Positions 17,060-25,302 of a DNA stretch of 64,000 nucleotides are shown here, one piece after another (within the stretch, counting starts at the first letter, position 1; the number at the start of each line of letters is the position of its first letter). The DNA is from Chryseobacterium suipulveris (lineage in GTDB: Bacteria > Bacteroidota > Bacteroidia > Flavobacteriales > Weeksellaceae): the NCBI RefSeq assembly GCF_022811685.1, contig NZ_CP094532.1, forward strand, positions 2,708,501-2,772,500. Direction: 5' to 3'. The notes beneath the pieces were generated by a model, which saw only the letters and a program-made list of their open reading frames with translations, was not told the DNA's origin and did no database searches. A program made the translations under genes and the position numbers.

Positions 17060-17073
17060 CCTGTGGGTCTACA
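17060..17073 (+). repeat. attR core (14-bp direct repeat)
   Basis: CCTGTGGGTCTACA, identical to 8748-8761; only this tail of the tRNA is repeated, so it is not a second tRNA gene. Confidence 0.9.
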
Positions 17074-17082
17074 ATTTCAAAG

Positions 17083-17113
17083 GCGTAATTTATTGATTTT
17101 CAATTTATTACGC
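17083..17113. terminator. Original chromosomal terminator of tRNA-Gln, shared with the convergent gene
   Basis: GCGTAAT (17083-17089) pairs with ATTACGC (17107-17113), followed by TTTT on the plus strand. It begins 10 bases after attR and overlaps the stop codon of the convergent 70-aa gene. Before integration it would have followed tRNA-Gln directly. Confidence 0.7.
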
Positions 17114-17320
17114 TTTTAGAGGATGTTCACCAGGGTAAGTTTTTCTGAACTTTTCGTAATATTTATCAAAGTACTCTGGCTTTCCCCATTCGGTCAACTG
17201 TTGCCGCACCTCCTCATTCGTTTTAGAAAACTGCATCGCTCCCCAAATCACGATATCGATTTCGTTTGGGTCATCTAGCATCATTTCCGCATGGTCACGG
17301 ATTGAAAACTCGTCCTCCAT
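17108..17320 (-). CDS. Small acidic protein of unknown function
   Basis: 70 residues, soluble, acidic N-terminal half (MEDEFSIRDHAEMMLDDPNE) and an aromatic-rich C-terminal half. No family recognised. It follows the SDR gene by 18 bases on the same strand and is probably cotranscribed with it. Its stop lies in the terminator hairpin next to the element. Confidence 0.65.
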   Translation of the reverse strand: MEDEFSIRDHAEMMLDDPNEIDIVIWGAMQFSKTNEEVRQQLTEWGKPEYFDKYYEKFRKTYPGEHPLKA

Positions 17321-17338
17321 TTGGAGAAATTTCAGTTA

Positions 17339-18217
17339 TTAATTTGACTTCTTCGCCTTTATCATCATTTCCAGCATATCCCACATTTCCTGCGGAATCT
17401 GTTCGAGCATATTGAATTCTCCGGCGCCCTGCAACCATTCGCCACCGTCGATGGTAACGACTTCACCGTTCATATACGCCGAATAATCGGAAACGAGATA
17501 CGCCGCAAGATTCGCCAATTCCTGATGTTCGCCAACTCTGCGAAGTGGAACTTTTTTGCGCATATCGAATTTTTCTGCCAAATCTCCCGGCAATAATCTT
17601 TCCCAAGCTCCTTTCGTTGGGAACGGTCCCGGTGCGATGGCGTTGAAACGGATGTTGTACTTTGCCCACTCTACGGCGAGACTTCTCGTCATCGCCAAAA
17701 CTCCGGCTTTTGCACATGCGGAAGGTACGACGAATGCAGAACCGGTCCATGAATATGTCGTTACGATGTTTAGAACAGTTCCCGGGATTTTATTTTCAAT
17801 CCAGAATTTTCCGACAGCGAGCGTGCAATTTTTTGTCCCCTTCAAAACAATATCGAGAATCGAATCGAATGCGGAATGCGTCAAACGTTCGGTTGGAGCG
17901 ATGAAGTTTCCGGCGGCATTGTTGAGCAGGATGTCGATTTGCCCGAATTCTTTAATGGCTGCGTCTTTCATGGCGACCACCTCGTCCCAGTTTCGGACAT
18001 CGCAAGCAACGGCAAGAACTTTTCCTCCGGTTTCTGCTTCCAACTCTTTGGCTGTTGTTTGCAGTTTCTCCAGATTTCGGGAGGTGATGACCACTTTCGC
18101 TCCGAGTTGCAGAAAATATTTGGTCATTGCTTTTCCCAGTCCGCTTCCGCCACCGGTTACGATGGCTATTTTATCTTTCAGTGCGTCTTCGCGCAGCATT
18201 CCTTCAGTGTACTTCAT
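17339..18217 (-). CDS. SDR oxidoreductase, 2,4-dienoyl-CoA reductase-like
   Basis: NAD(P)-dependent short-chain dehydrogenase, probably reducing 2,4-dienoyl-CoA esters during breakdown of unsaturated fatty acids. 292 residues from the ATG at 18217. Visible: cofactor motif TGGGSGLG, NNAAGN, and instead of the usual YxxxK the segment FVVPSACAKAGV, which together with EWAKYNIRFNAIAPGP closely matches the dienoyl-CoA reductase subfamily. An ATG at 18235 falls in a short tandem repeat of GTTTCAA and is less likely. Likely pairs with the small downstream gene. Confidence 0.88.
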   Translation of the reverse strand: MKYTEGMLREDALKDKIAIVTGGGSGLGKAMTKYFLQLGAKVVITSRNLEKLQTTAKELEAETGGKVLAVACDVRNWDEVVAMKDAAIKEFGQIDILLNNAAGNFIAPTERLTHSAFDSILDIVLKGTKNCTLAVGKFWIENKIPGTVLNIVTTYSWTGSAFVVPSACAKAGVLAMTRSLAVEWAKYNIRFNAIAPGPFPTKGAWERLLPGDLAEKFDMRKKVPLRRVGEHQELANLAAYLVSDYSAYMNGEVVTIDGGEWLQGAGEFNMLEQIPQEMWDMLEMMIKAKKSN

Positions 18218-18341
18218 TTTTGTTTCAAGTTTCAAGTTTCAGGTTTAAAGTTACGGATTTTGGGAGAAGGTCTCGGGATTTTTGATATTTGGTGAATAGG
18301 AATGTTTGTTAAGATCGTATGAATCAGCAAACCGTGTTGTA

Positions 18342-19072
18342 TTATTTTGTCGATAAATCATAAATAATTCCGATTGTGATTGCGACAACTTGAAAGGTAA
18401 TTGTTCCAAATACATAGCCCAGGAAAGCTTTCACATAATTTCTAAAACTGTTTCCAAAAAATTGCCCAATTGCCCAACCCATGTAAATAAAGACGATCAA
18501 AAAAATAACAGCTTGATTGATCATAAAGGAGCTTGGGAAAAATTTATTGACCACGGGTTCAAATGAAAGAAATAGCATTCCCATTCCCATGACAAAAGCA
18601 ATCACCACAAAAATTTCGTAAAAATTGTATTGATGTTTTCTGAAAAACAATTTGATCCAAAGAACAATCGGAACAGTCATCATAAGATTGGCATATCCGC
18701 AATTATTTTGAACCCAGCTCATAATATCTTTTATGCTTAAATTTCCATAAGCTTTTTTGTAAATTTCGAAGTATAGAATATCCGTCTTTAAATAATAGGA
18801 AATCAAAGTGTAAATTACCGAAGAAATAACAAGAAATGTGATCGGTTTTGTTACGTTTTGCCGATTCTTGTTGATATATTCCCGAATAGTTTCTCCGGGT
18901 CTTATCAGCAATTTTTTGCAGGTGTAAGCAAACCCTTTTCAAAACCTATTAAATTAAGAACTTCCTGGGTCACATAGTTTCTATCAATTCTTTTCAAATT
19001 CAGTGGTTTACCGCAGTTCTTGCAATATTGCCCGTCGATAATTTGCCCACAATTTTGACAGTTTTCTTCCAT
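18342..19072 (-). pseudogene. Zinc-ribbon membrane protein (DUF3667-like), frameshifted
   Basis: The gene begins at the ATG at 19072, overlapping the stop of the upstream gene (TAATG), with a zinc ribbon: two CxxC pairs at residues 5/8 and 17/20 (CQNCG and CKNCG), then NYVTQEVLNLIGFEKG. There the frame is lost: the next segment, FAYTCKKLLIRPGETIREYI and about four membrane helices, continues in another frame to the stop at 18342. One missing base in GAAAAGGGTTT near 18929 explains it. Function of the family is unknown; zinc ribbon plus helices suggests a small envelope protein. A sequencing error would look the same. Confidence 0.75.
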
Positions 19073-19290
19073 TATGCTTTTTGATTTCTTTGTTTCAGAA
19101 TCTCATTTATTTCTTTAGCTCTTTTGTTTTTCGGATCGTTAACAAGTTTATAGATGAGGAAAAGAGGCAGTAACAAAACTAAAGTATATGCTTTGAAATA
19201 GATGCTTACGAAAACGATTCCAATAAGAAAACCTATCAAGAAAGCGTTAATGATCGAAAATGATTCTATATCTTTCTTTTCTTTTAGCAA
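19072..19290 (-). CDS. Small membrane protein with two helices
   Basis: Two adjacent hydrophobic segments (IINAFLIGFLIGIVFVSIYF and the following VLLLPLFLIY region) and a basic C-terminus (KEINEILKQRNQKA). No family name recognised. The in-frame start at 19290 is a TTG; the frame stays open further upstream to about 19344 without any ATG (QKELINFTTDELLKEKK), so the true start is uncertain and may have been lost. Its stop overlaps the start of the zinc-ribbon gene, making the two a coupled pair. Confidence 0.6.
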   Translation of the reverse strand: MLKEKKDIESFSIINAFLIGFLIGIVFVSIYFKAYTLVLLLPLFLIYKLVNDPKNKRAKEINEILKQRNQKA

Positions 19291-19468
19291 TTCGTCCGTG
19301 GTAAAATTTATTAATTCTTTCTGTTCCTTTCCGTGGATGTTTTTCTAAACTGACAAATATATCTATTTATGCAGAATTTCCCACGCAAGGGATTGAAGTG
19401 GAAATCCCGCAGTCCCGAAGTTTCGGGAAGAGGAATTGAAACGGAAAGCCCGGTCTTAGCAGTGGGAA

Positions 19469-19501
19469 AAACCTAACAGGTTTTGAAAACCTGTTAGGTT
19501 T
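19469..19501. repeat. Perfect 16-bp palindrome, same family as 6100-6132
   Basis: AAACCTAACAGGTTTT, one spacer base, then its reverse complement. It shares the AAACCT...AGGTTT frame with the palindrome at 6100-6132 and differs in the central bases. Confidence 0.8.
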
Positions 19502-19743
19502 GTGGACGTTGGCGAAGATGCGCCCAAAATTAGGTTGACCCTTCGAGATCCTCAGGGTGACAGGTTAAGGATAAGATTGAGATTGGTTCCCTGCCTGTCG
19601 GCAGACAGGGTCGTTCGTTCCTCACTCCTCGCAATGACACAAAAAAAGCTGCCCAAAACGGACAGCTATTTTCTATTCATTGAAAAGGTGAAATAAACCA
19701 CCCCGATCTCGTCTCCGTCGAGACCACCCCTCCAAAGGAGGGG
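19502..19743. repeat. Cluster of intergenic palindromes
   Basis: Gene-free stretch with several short inverted repeats: a CCCTG...CAGGG palindrome near 19590-19611, GTCTC-CGTC-GAGAC at 19711-19724, and CCCCTCC-AAA-GGAGGGG at 19727-19743. The TTCGTTCCTCACTCCTCGCAA tail near 19614 looks like dispersed repeat sequence. The last hairpin lies 20 bases after the peptidase remnant and may terminate it. Confidence 0.55.
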
Positions 19744-19762
19744 AACTCACGAATTCACTTTC

Positions 19763-20044
19763 TTAATACCCGAAAAGTTCCTCCAACGAAATTTTCTTCA
19801 CTTCGCCGATTCTTTTCAGGTCGTCCATGTTCATTTTCTTTTCGGATGCTACCAATGCATAAGTGTATGGTTTTCCTGCGAAATTCGCCGCGTGGAAGTT
19901 CTTCAGATCCGCCATCGTGATTTTGTCGACGCCGTTGTAGGTTTGCTTTCGGATGTCGTCATTCAGCCCAAGTTGCTTAGCGGCGAGGTAACGGAACACA
20001 ATGTCGTCCTGCATAATTTCTTCAACTTTCTTGGATTTGAATCC
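19763..20044 (-). pseudogene. C-terminal remnant of an M16 (insulinase-type) peptidase
   Basis: About 94 codons without an own start context: the readable part (DIVFRYLAAKQLGLNDDIRK ... TMADLKNFHAANFAGKPYTY ... KISLEELFGY) is the C-terminal end of an M16 zinc peptidase; the HxxEH catalytic domain is missing. Upstream the frame stops at 20045-20047, a few bases from the end of the lysoplasmalogenase gene, so the bulk of the gene has been deleted. Flanked by repeats on the other side, which fits a deletion. Confidence 0.75.
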
Positions 20045-20051
20045 TCATATT

Positions 20052-20681
20052 TTACAACTTTTTGGGATTTGAAATCATTCCTTTCACCAAAAACCACTGT
20101 GCAGAAATGTAGGTAATCATCACCAACAAGCTCAAAACAACGGTTTCTTTTACAAAAAGATTGATGGAAAGCACCGAATCAGAAATCACAAAAAGAACAG
20201 CACCAAAAATCAAATTTTTATTAGATGTCAGAACTGCAAAATATAACATTGTTGAAATGACCAATCCGTAAATAATGACGGGGATTTTCATTTCATTTAA
20301 ATAGGGAAACAGATAAAAAATCAGTCCCGAAGCGTACAATGAAAGCGCAACCGCCAAGAAAGGCAAATGTTTTCTGACAGAAAGCTTCAGGAAACAAAAA
20401 ATGTAAAGAACGTGCGCCAACAGAAAACTTCCTAATCCTGCAAGAAATCCCCATTTGAACAGCAGAAAGAAATCTCCGAAGAAACTGAAGATTAATCCTA
20501 TGACAAAAGTTTTATTGAGTAAGTTTTTTCTTGAGTTTGATTCGAAAACATAAATTAAAATCAGTAAGGGAATCAATAATGTTTTGGTGAAAAATCGCGG
20601 TTCTGTTTGATTTTTGAAAACGAAGAAGAGATCGGCTAAAAAGACGATGAACAGAATAATTTTTAAAATTTTTGTTTTCAT
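20052..20681 (-). CDS. Lysoplasmalogenase-like membrane protein (YhhN/TMEM86 family)
   Basis: 209 residues with about eight short hydrophobic helices, typical of the YhhN family, which in characterised members cleaves the vinyl-ether bond of lysoplasmalogens. Characteristic parts visible: TKTLLIPLLILIYV near the N-terminus, FSFFGDFFLLF with the conserved GD, and LAHVLYIFCF. It follows dihydroorotase by 32 bases on the same strand. The substrate in this organism is unknown. Confidence 0.8.
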   Translation of the reverse strand: MKTKILKIILFIVFLADLFFVFKNQTEPRFFTKTLLIPLLILIYVFESNSRKNLLNKTFVIGLIFSFFGDFFLLFKWGFLAGLGSFLLAHVLYIFCFLKLSVRKHLPFLAVALSLYASGLIFYLFPYLNEMKIPVIIYGLVISTMLYFAVLTSNKNLIFGAVLFVISDSVLSINLFVKETVVLSLLVMITYISAQWFLVKGMISNPKKL

Positions 20682-20713
20682 TTCTTACTTTATTAATCCT
20701 TGAAGGATTCATA

Positions 20714-22048
20714 TCATCTATCAAACAGCAACCTTTCTCCGTGTTTTTCTTCAGAAACTTTTCCGTTTTCGTAAGCCAAATGTCCGTTCACAAAAGTATG
20801 CGTTACTTTTGAAGAAAACTCCGTCCCTTCCAACGGAGACCAACCGCACTTGTAGAGAATATTTTCCTTGGAAACCGTCCATTTTGAATCCAAATCCACC
20901 AAAACCAAATCTGCTTTAAAACCTTCACGAATAAATCCACGCTTTTCAATCTCGAAAAGAATTGCGGGATTGTGGCACATTTTTTCAACGATTTTCTCCA
21001 ATCTGATCCTTCTTTTGGCGTGCATTTCAAGCATCGCCACCAACGAATGTTGCACTAAAGGTGCTCCAGAAGGACATTTCGTATAGGGTTGATCTTTCTC
21101 TTCCAAGGTATGCGGTGCGTGATCGGTTGCGATGATATCGATTCTGCCGTCCTGAAGCGCTTTCCACAAACCTTCCTTGTCAGCAAACGTTTTTACGGCA
21201 GGATTCCACTTGATCAAAGTTCCTTTGGTATCGTAATCTTCATTGGTAAACCAAAGGTGATGAACGCAGACTTCCGCGGTGATTTTCTTGTCTTTTAAAG
21301 GAATATCGTTTCGGAACAGCTCCGTTTCTTTCACCGTGGAAAGGTGGTAAATATGAAGTCTCGCTCCGGTTTTCTTCGCCAATTCCACCGCTTTTGATGA
21401 AGACAAATAACACGCTTCCTCGCTTCTGATCAGGTGGTGAAACTTTACAGGAATATCTTCGCTGTATTCCGCTTTGTATTTTTCGGTATTTTCTCTGATG
21501 GTTTTTTCATCTTCGCAATGTACGCAAATCGGCATTTTGACTTTACTGAAAATTTCCTCCAAAGTTTCGGGATTATCGACCAACATATTTCCTGTGGATG
21601 AACCCAAAAACAGCTTTATCGCCGCCACATTTTTTGGATTGGTTTTCAAAACTTCGTCAAGATTGTCATTCGTTCCACCCATTGAAAACGAATAATTGGC
21701 AAAGGATTTCTCTGCCGCAATTTTATATTTCTCTTCGAGAAGTTCCTGTGTCACCGCATTGGGAGCGGTATTTGGCTGCTCGATATATGAAGTCACTCCT
21801 CCCGCAATTGCAGCGCGGCTTTCAGATTCGATGTCGCCTTTGTGAGTGAGTCCCGGTTCACGGAAATGCACTTGGTCATCAATCACGCCGGGAAGCAAAA
21901 ATTTTCCTTCTGCGTCGATGATTTTATCAACTCCTTCTTCGGAAATATTATTTTCAATAATAGAAATCAGGTCGTCTTCAATCAGTAAATCATTTTTAAA
22001 GAGTTGATTTTCATTAACAATAGTGGCGTTCTTAATTAGAGTTTTCAT
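20714..22048 (-). CDS. pyrC: Dihydroorotase
   Basis: Zinc amidohydrolase that closes carbamoyl-aspartate to dihydroorotate in pyrimidine synthesis; 444 residues. Class I signatures: GVIDDQVHFREPG (54-66), VTSYIEQPNT, HLST, and ATDHAPHT carrying the catalytic Asp. The first metal histidine of the usual HxH pair is Gln59 here (QVH instead of HVH); I believe this occurs in other Bacteroidetes members, so the protein may still be active, but a non-catalytic DHOase-like protein cannot be excluded. Confidence 0.85.
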   Translation of the reverse strand: MKTLIKNATIVNENQLFKNDLLIEDDLISIIENNISEEGVDKIIDAEGKFLLPGVIDDQVHFREPGLTHKGDIESESRAAIAGGVTSYIEQPNTAPNAVTQELLEEKYKIAAEKSFANYSFSMGGTNDNLDEVLKTNPKNVAAIKLFLGSSTGNMLVDNPETLEEIFSKVKMPICVHCEDEKTIRENTEKYKAEYSEDIPVKFHHLIRSEEACYLSSSKAVELAKKTGARLHIYHLSTVKETELFRNDIPLKDKKITAEVCVHHLWFTNEDYDTKGTLIKWNPAVKTFADKEGLWKALQDGRIDIIATDHAPHTLEEKDQPYTKCPSGAPLVQHSLVAMLEMHAKRRIRLEKIVEKMCHNPAILFEIEKRGFIREGFKADLVLVDLDSKWTVSKENILYKCGWSPLEGTEFSSKVTHTFVNGHLAYENGKVSEEKHGERLLFDR

Positions 22049-22187
22049 TTTTAATATTAGATTTCATATTTCAGACGCCAGATTTCAGACGTTGAAGTTT
22101 GATTTATTTCGATTTCTACAAATTTAGTTTTATTAAACCGTCCATAAAAATCTACAATCTAAAATCTGTAATCTAAAATCTAAATTT

Positions 22188-22195
22188 TACCTTTG
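22188..22195 (+). promoter_or_regulatory. -7 element of the flippase promoter (TACCTTTG)
   Basis: TACCTTTG fits TAnnTTTG and lies 16 bases before the flippase start codon, implying a very short leader. Just upstream (22149-22184) are short repeats of AATCTAAAATCT. Confidence 0.5.
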
Positions 22196-22211
22196 CCAAA
22201 AATATTGGGTT

Positions 22212-23669
22212 TTGTATAAAAAATTACTGGGACAGACTGCGCTTTACGGACTTACGACGGTGGTGATTCGCCTGTTCCCGTTCATCATCAATCCTTATAT
22301 TACGAAAGCATTCGGACCAGAAGCGTATTCGCCGTTTGCAGATTTCTACTCTGTTGCCGGTGTGATCGCGGTGCTTTTGACCCACGGAATGGAAACGACT
22401 TTTTTCCGTTTCGCTCTGGAAGAAAAAAATGATAGAAAACTCATCTCGACTTCTTTCTTCAGCGTTTTGGCGGCGACAATTTTATTTCTGGTTTTTTCGC
22501 TGCTTTACCGAAACGAATTGGCAATTGCCTTCAAAACTCCAACCCAAGTCGATTTGCTGACTATTTTAGTGGTGATCCTTTCGCTGGATGCATTTTGTGC
22601 AATGCCTTTCGTGTTGCTCAGAAAAAACGAGAGACCCATTAAATATGCCTCGATAAAGATTACGAACGGAATTATCAACTTCGTTCTGGTAATCTTTTTC
22701 CTACAGATTTTACCGAGATTTTCAGACGGAATTTTCGGCTTGAAATACAGCCATCAGTTTGGGATCGGTTATGTTTTTGTGGCAAATCTCGTGGCAAGTG
22801 CGGTGACTTTCATCCTTTTATTTAAAGAAATTTTCATCGCGAAACTGAAAGACTTCTCCGTTGAACTCTGGAAAAAAATGATGAAGTATTCCTGGCCGAT
22901 TATGATTGCTGGATTGGCTGGAATTATCAATGAAACTTTCGACCGACAGTTTCTGAAGTTCCTGCTTCCCGACGAAATCGGACGCCACGAACTGGGAGTT
23001 TACGGTGCGGTTGCTAAGATTGTGACTTTCGTTATACTTTTTCGGCAAGCGTATGTTTTGGGAATCGAGCCATTTTTCTTCAGTCATTCCAAAAACGAAA
23101 ACGCAGGAAAAACCTATGCAAAACTGATGGATGTCTTCATTGCGGTGAACTGCATGATCGTACTTTTCCTTTGTGTGAACCTCGACTGGATTTCTAAATT
23201 TTATTTAAGAAACCCTGAATATTACGAGGGAATTCCGATTCTGCCGCTGCTGTTTTTTGCGAGTTTGTTTCTGGGGATTTACCTCAACCTCTCGATTTGG
23301 TATAAACTTTCAGACAGGACGATTGTTGGTGCGTATATTTCTTTTATCGGAGCGGCGGTCACGATCGCGATCAACTTCTACTTCATCCCAAGATACGGAT
23401 ATTGGGCTTCAACCTGGGCGACAATTTCATCGTATTTTGTAATGATGGTCGTGTCCTATATTTGGGGGCAGATCAAGCATCCGATTCCGTACAACCTCAG
23501 CAAAAATGTGACGATAATCCTGATAACAATCATTGTTTCACTCGCATATTATCAAAATTTAAAACACAATGTTTTGCTGGGAAATATTATCTTTATAGTT
23601 TTATCAGCCATTTTGATCAAGACTCAAAACCTTGTCCCGCAAAGTATCATTAACAAAATAAAAAGGTAG
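22212..23669 (+). CDS. Polysaccharide flippase (Wzx/MVF-like)
   Basis: Inner-membrane lipid-linked oligosaccharide flippase: 485 residues with about 12-14 hydrophobic segments and the N-terminal pattern of the polysaccharide transporter family (TALYGLTTVVIRLFPFIINP). A TTG start at 22212 fits best: no ATG exists near the family N-terminus, and the -7 promoter box lies just upstream. Followed by dut after 6 bases. It may act in O-antigen or capsule export together with the distant operon at 48-56 kb. Confidence 0.88.
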   Translation: MYKKLLGQTALYGLTTVVIRLFPFIINPYITKAFGPEAYSPFADFYSVAGVIAVLLTHGMETTFFRFALEEKNDRKLISTSFFSVLAATILFLVFSLLYRNELAIAFKTPTQVDLLTILVVILSLDAFCAMPFVLLRKNERPIKYASIKITNGIINFVLVIFFLQILPRFSDGIFGLKYSHQFGIGYVFVANLVASAVTFILLFKEIFIAKLKDFSVELWKKMMKYSWPIMIAGLAGIINETFDRQFLKFLLPDEIGRHELGVYGAVAKIVTFVILFRQAYVLGIEPFFFSHSKNENAGKTYAKLMDVFIAVNCMIVLFLCVNLDWISKFYLRNPEYYEGIPILPLLFFASLFLGIYLNLSIWYKLSDRTIVGAYISFIGAAVTIAINFYFIPRYGYWASTWATISSYFVMMVVSYIWGQIKHPIPYNLSKNVTIILITIIVSLAYYQNLKHNVLLGNIIFIVLSAILIKTQNLVPQSIINKIKR

Positions 23670-23675
23670 CCCATA

Positions 23676-24107
23676 ATGAAGATCAGGATTATCAATAAGT
23701 CGAAGCACGCCTTGCCAAAATACCAAACCGCGCATTCCGCAGGAATGGATCTTTATGCCAATATTGATCAAGGTTTCACGCTTTCAGCTCTGGAAAGAAA
23801 ACTTGTCCCGACAGGACTTTTCATTGAACTTCCCGAAGGTTATGAAGCACAAATCCGGCCCAGAAGTGGTTTGGCAATAAAAAACGGAATCACGGTATTG
23901 AATTCTCCCGGAACGATCGATGCAGATTACCGCGGCGAAATAGGGGTGATCCTCGTCAATCTTTCCAAAGATGATTTTACGGTGAACGACGGCGACCGAA
24001 TTGCGCAAATGATTATCGCCAAACACGAAAGCGCAGTTTGGGAAGAGGTCACAGAAATTAACGAAACCGAGCGTGGTGAAGGCGGATTCGGAAGCACTAA
24101 GATTTAA
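23676..24107 (+). CDS. dut: dUTP diphosphatase
   Basis: Hydrolyses dUTP to dUMP, keeping uracil out of DNA and feeding dTMP synthesis. 143 residues with all five trimeric dUTPase motifs: AGMDLYA (22-28), RPRSGLA (61-67), the [10 protein letters not shown] segment (79-88), GDRIAQMI (106-113) and the C-terminal P-loop-like RGEGGFGS (133-140). Starts 6 bases after the flippase stop. Confidence 0.97.
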   Translation: MKIRIINKSKHALPKYQTAHSAGMDLYANIDQGFTLSALERKLVPTGLFIELPEGYEAQIRPRSGLAIKNGITVLNSPGTIDADYRGEIGVILVNLSKDDFTVNDGDRIAQMIIAKHESAVWEEVTEINETERGEGGFGSTKI

Positions 24108-24182
24108 AACTCAAATATTTTATTGCTGAACGCCATTCTAATATTTATTGGAAGCAGACAGCTGAACATTTAAATAATAAAT

Positions 24183-25202
24183 ATGAAAATTATTGTACCA
24201 ATGGCTGGAAGAGGTTCCAGATTAAGACCTCACACGTTAACCATTCCAAAACCTTTAATTCCAATTGCGGGAAAACCAATTGTACAACGACTTGTAGAAG
24301 ATATCGCAAAAGTGGCGGGAGAGAAAATCGATGAAATCGCATTCATCATTGGTGATTTCGGGCCAGAAGTTGAAGCGTCCCTAATCCAGATTGCCGAGAA
24401 ACTGGGCGCGAAAGGAAGCGTTTACACACAGGATGAACCATTAGGAACAGCACACGCGATAAAATGTGCAGAAAACTCAATGCAGGGCGATGTTGTAGTT
24501 GCGTTTGCAGACACTTTGTTCCGTGCAGATTTCAATTTGGATAAGAATTCCGACGGTGTAATTTGGGTGAAGAAAGTTGAAGATCCTTCCGCTTTTGGTG
24601 TTGTGAAATTAGATGATTATGGCTTTATTACCGATTTTGTTGAAAAGCCAAAGCAATTCGTTTCCGATTTAGCGATCATTGGGATCTATTATTTTAAATC
24701 TGCGGAAAAACTGATGTCGGAAATCAATTATATAATGGACAAAGACATTAAAGATGGCGGTGAATATCAACTGACTACAGCCCTTGAAAACCTTCGCCAG
24801 AAAGGAGCAAAATTCTCTTTAGGAAAAGTGGACGACTGGATGGATTGCGGGAACAAAAACGCCACAGTTGAAACCAACGGAAAAGTGCTCAACTACGAAA
24901 AAGAAGAGTTTTCGCACTATCCTACTTCGGCTACCATTGAGAACTCACTGATCATCCCACCATGCTTTATTGGCGAGAATGTAAAAATTTCGAATTCCAA
25001 AATCGGTCCTTTTGTTTCTTTGGGGAATAATACCTGCGTCATCAATTCCAATATCGACAATTCGCTAATTCAGGAGAATACAGTGATCGACCACGGAAAC
25101 CTCAGCAATTCCATGATTGGGAGCTCGGCAAAATACTTCGGTGTTGCGCGTGAAATTTCGCTCGGCGATTATTCCGTTCTCGATTTTCTGTCGAAAGATT
25201 AA
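24183..25202 (+). CDS. Sugar-phosphate nucleotidyltransferase
   Basis: Transfers NMP onto a sugar-1-phosphate to make an activated NDP-sugar. 339 residues: N-terminal Rossmann-like domain with the signature AGRGSRLRPHT (8-18) and IPKPL, then a C-terminal left-handed beta-helix-like part with hexapeptide-type repeats (about 255-320). Closest in look to glucose-1-phosphate thymidylyltransferase / RmlA-long proteins; the exact sugar is not readable. Third gene after flippase and dut; ends at a hairpin. Confidence 0.85.
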   Translation: MKIIVPMAGRGSRLRPHTLTIPKPLIPIAGKPIVQRLVEDIAKVAGEKIDEIAFIIGDFGPEVEASLIQIAEKLGAKGSVYTQDEPLGTAHAIKCAENSMQGDVVVAFADTLFRADFNLDKNSDGVIWVKKVEDPSAFGVVKLDDYGFITDFVEKPKQFVSDLAIIGIYYFKSAEKLMSEINYIMDKDIKDGGEYQLTTALENLRQKGAKFSLGKVDDWMDCGNKNATVETNGKVLNYEKEEFSHYPTSATIENSLIIPPCFIGENVKISNSKIGPFVSLGNNTCVINSNIDNSLIQENTVIDHGNLSNSMIGSSAKYFGVAREISLGDYSVLDFLSKD

Positions 25203-25233
25203 ATTTTAATTTTATCAAAATACTTCAACCCAG

Positions 25234-25255
25234 CCACACAAAACATTTTGTGTGG
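25234..25255 (+). terminator. Terminator after the nucleotidyltransferase
   Basis: CCACACAAAA (25234-25243) and TTTTGTGTGG (25246-25255) form a perfect inverted repeat 32 bases after the stop codon. Confidence 0.6.
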
Positions 25256-25302
25256 TTTGGCGTTAATATTGCAAACTTTCTTTAGATTTTAAAGAAACAG
25301 AA

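Larger units (their letters stand above)
8748..17073. mobile_element. Integrative element of about 8.3 kb in tRNA-Gln
   Basis: Bounded by a 14-bp direct repeat of the tRNA-Gln 3' end (8748-8761 and 17060-17073). Contents, all on the minus strand: tyrosine integrase next to the right end, a 382-aa unknown protein, an excisionase-like HTH protein, a 476-aa polymerase-like protein, three small unknown proteins, a nested hairpin region and two membrane proteins. AT content is visibly above the flanks. No relaxase, coupling protein, capsid, terminase or known defence gene is recognised, so it is best seen as a small plasmid-like or satellite-like integrative element. Both ends and the integrase catalytic residues look intact, so it may still be able to excise. 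Confidence 0.88.

Noticed and set aside
17060..17073. Second tRNA-Gln gene at the right end of the element
   Set aside because: Only the last 14 bases around the tRNA 3' end are repeated; no D or anticodon arm precedes it.
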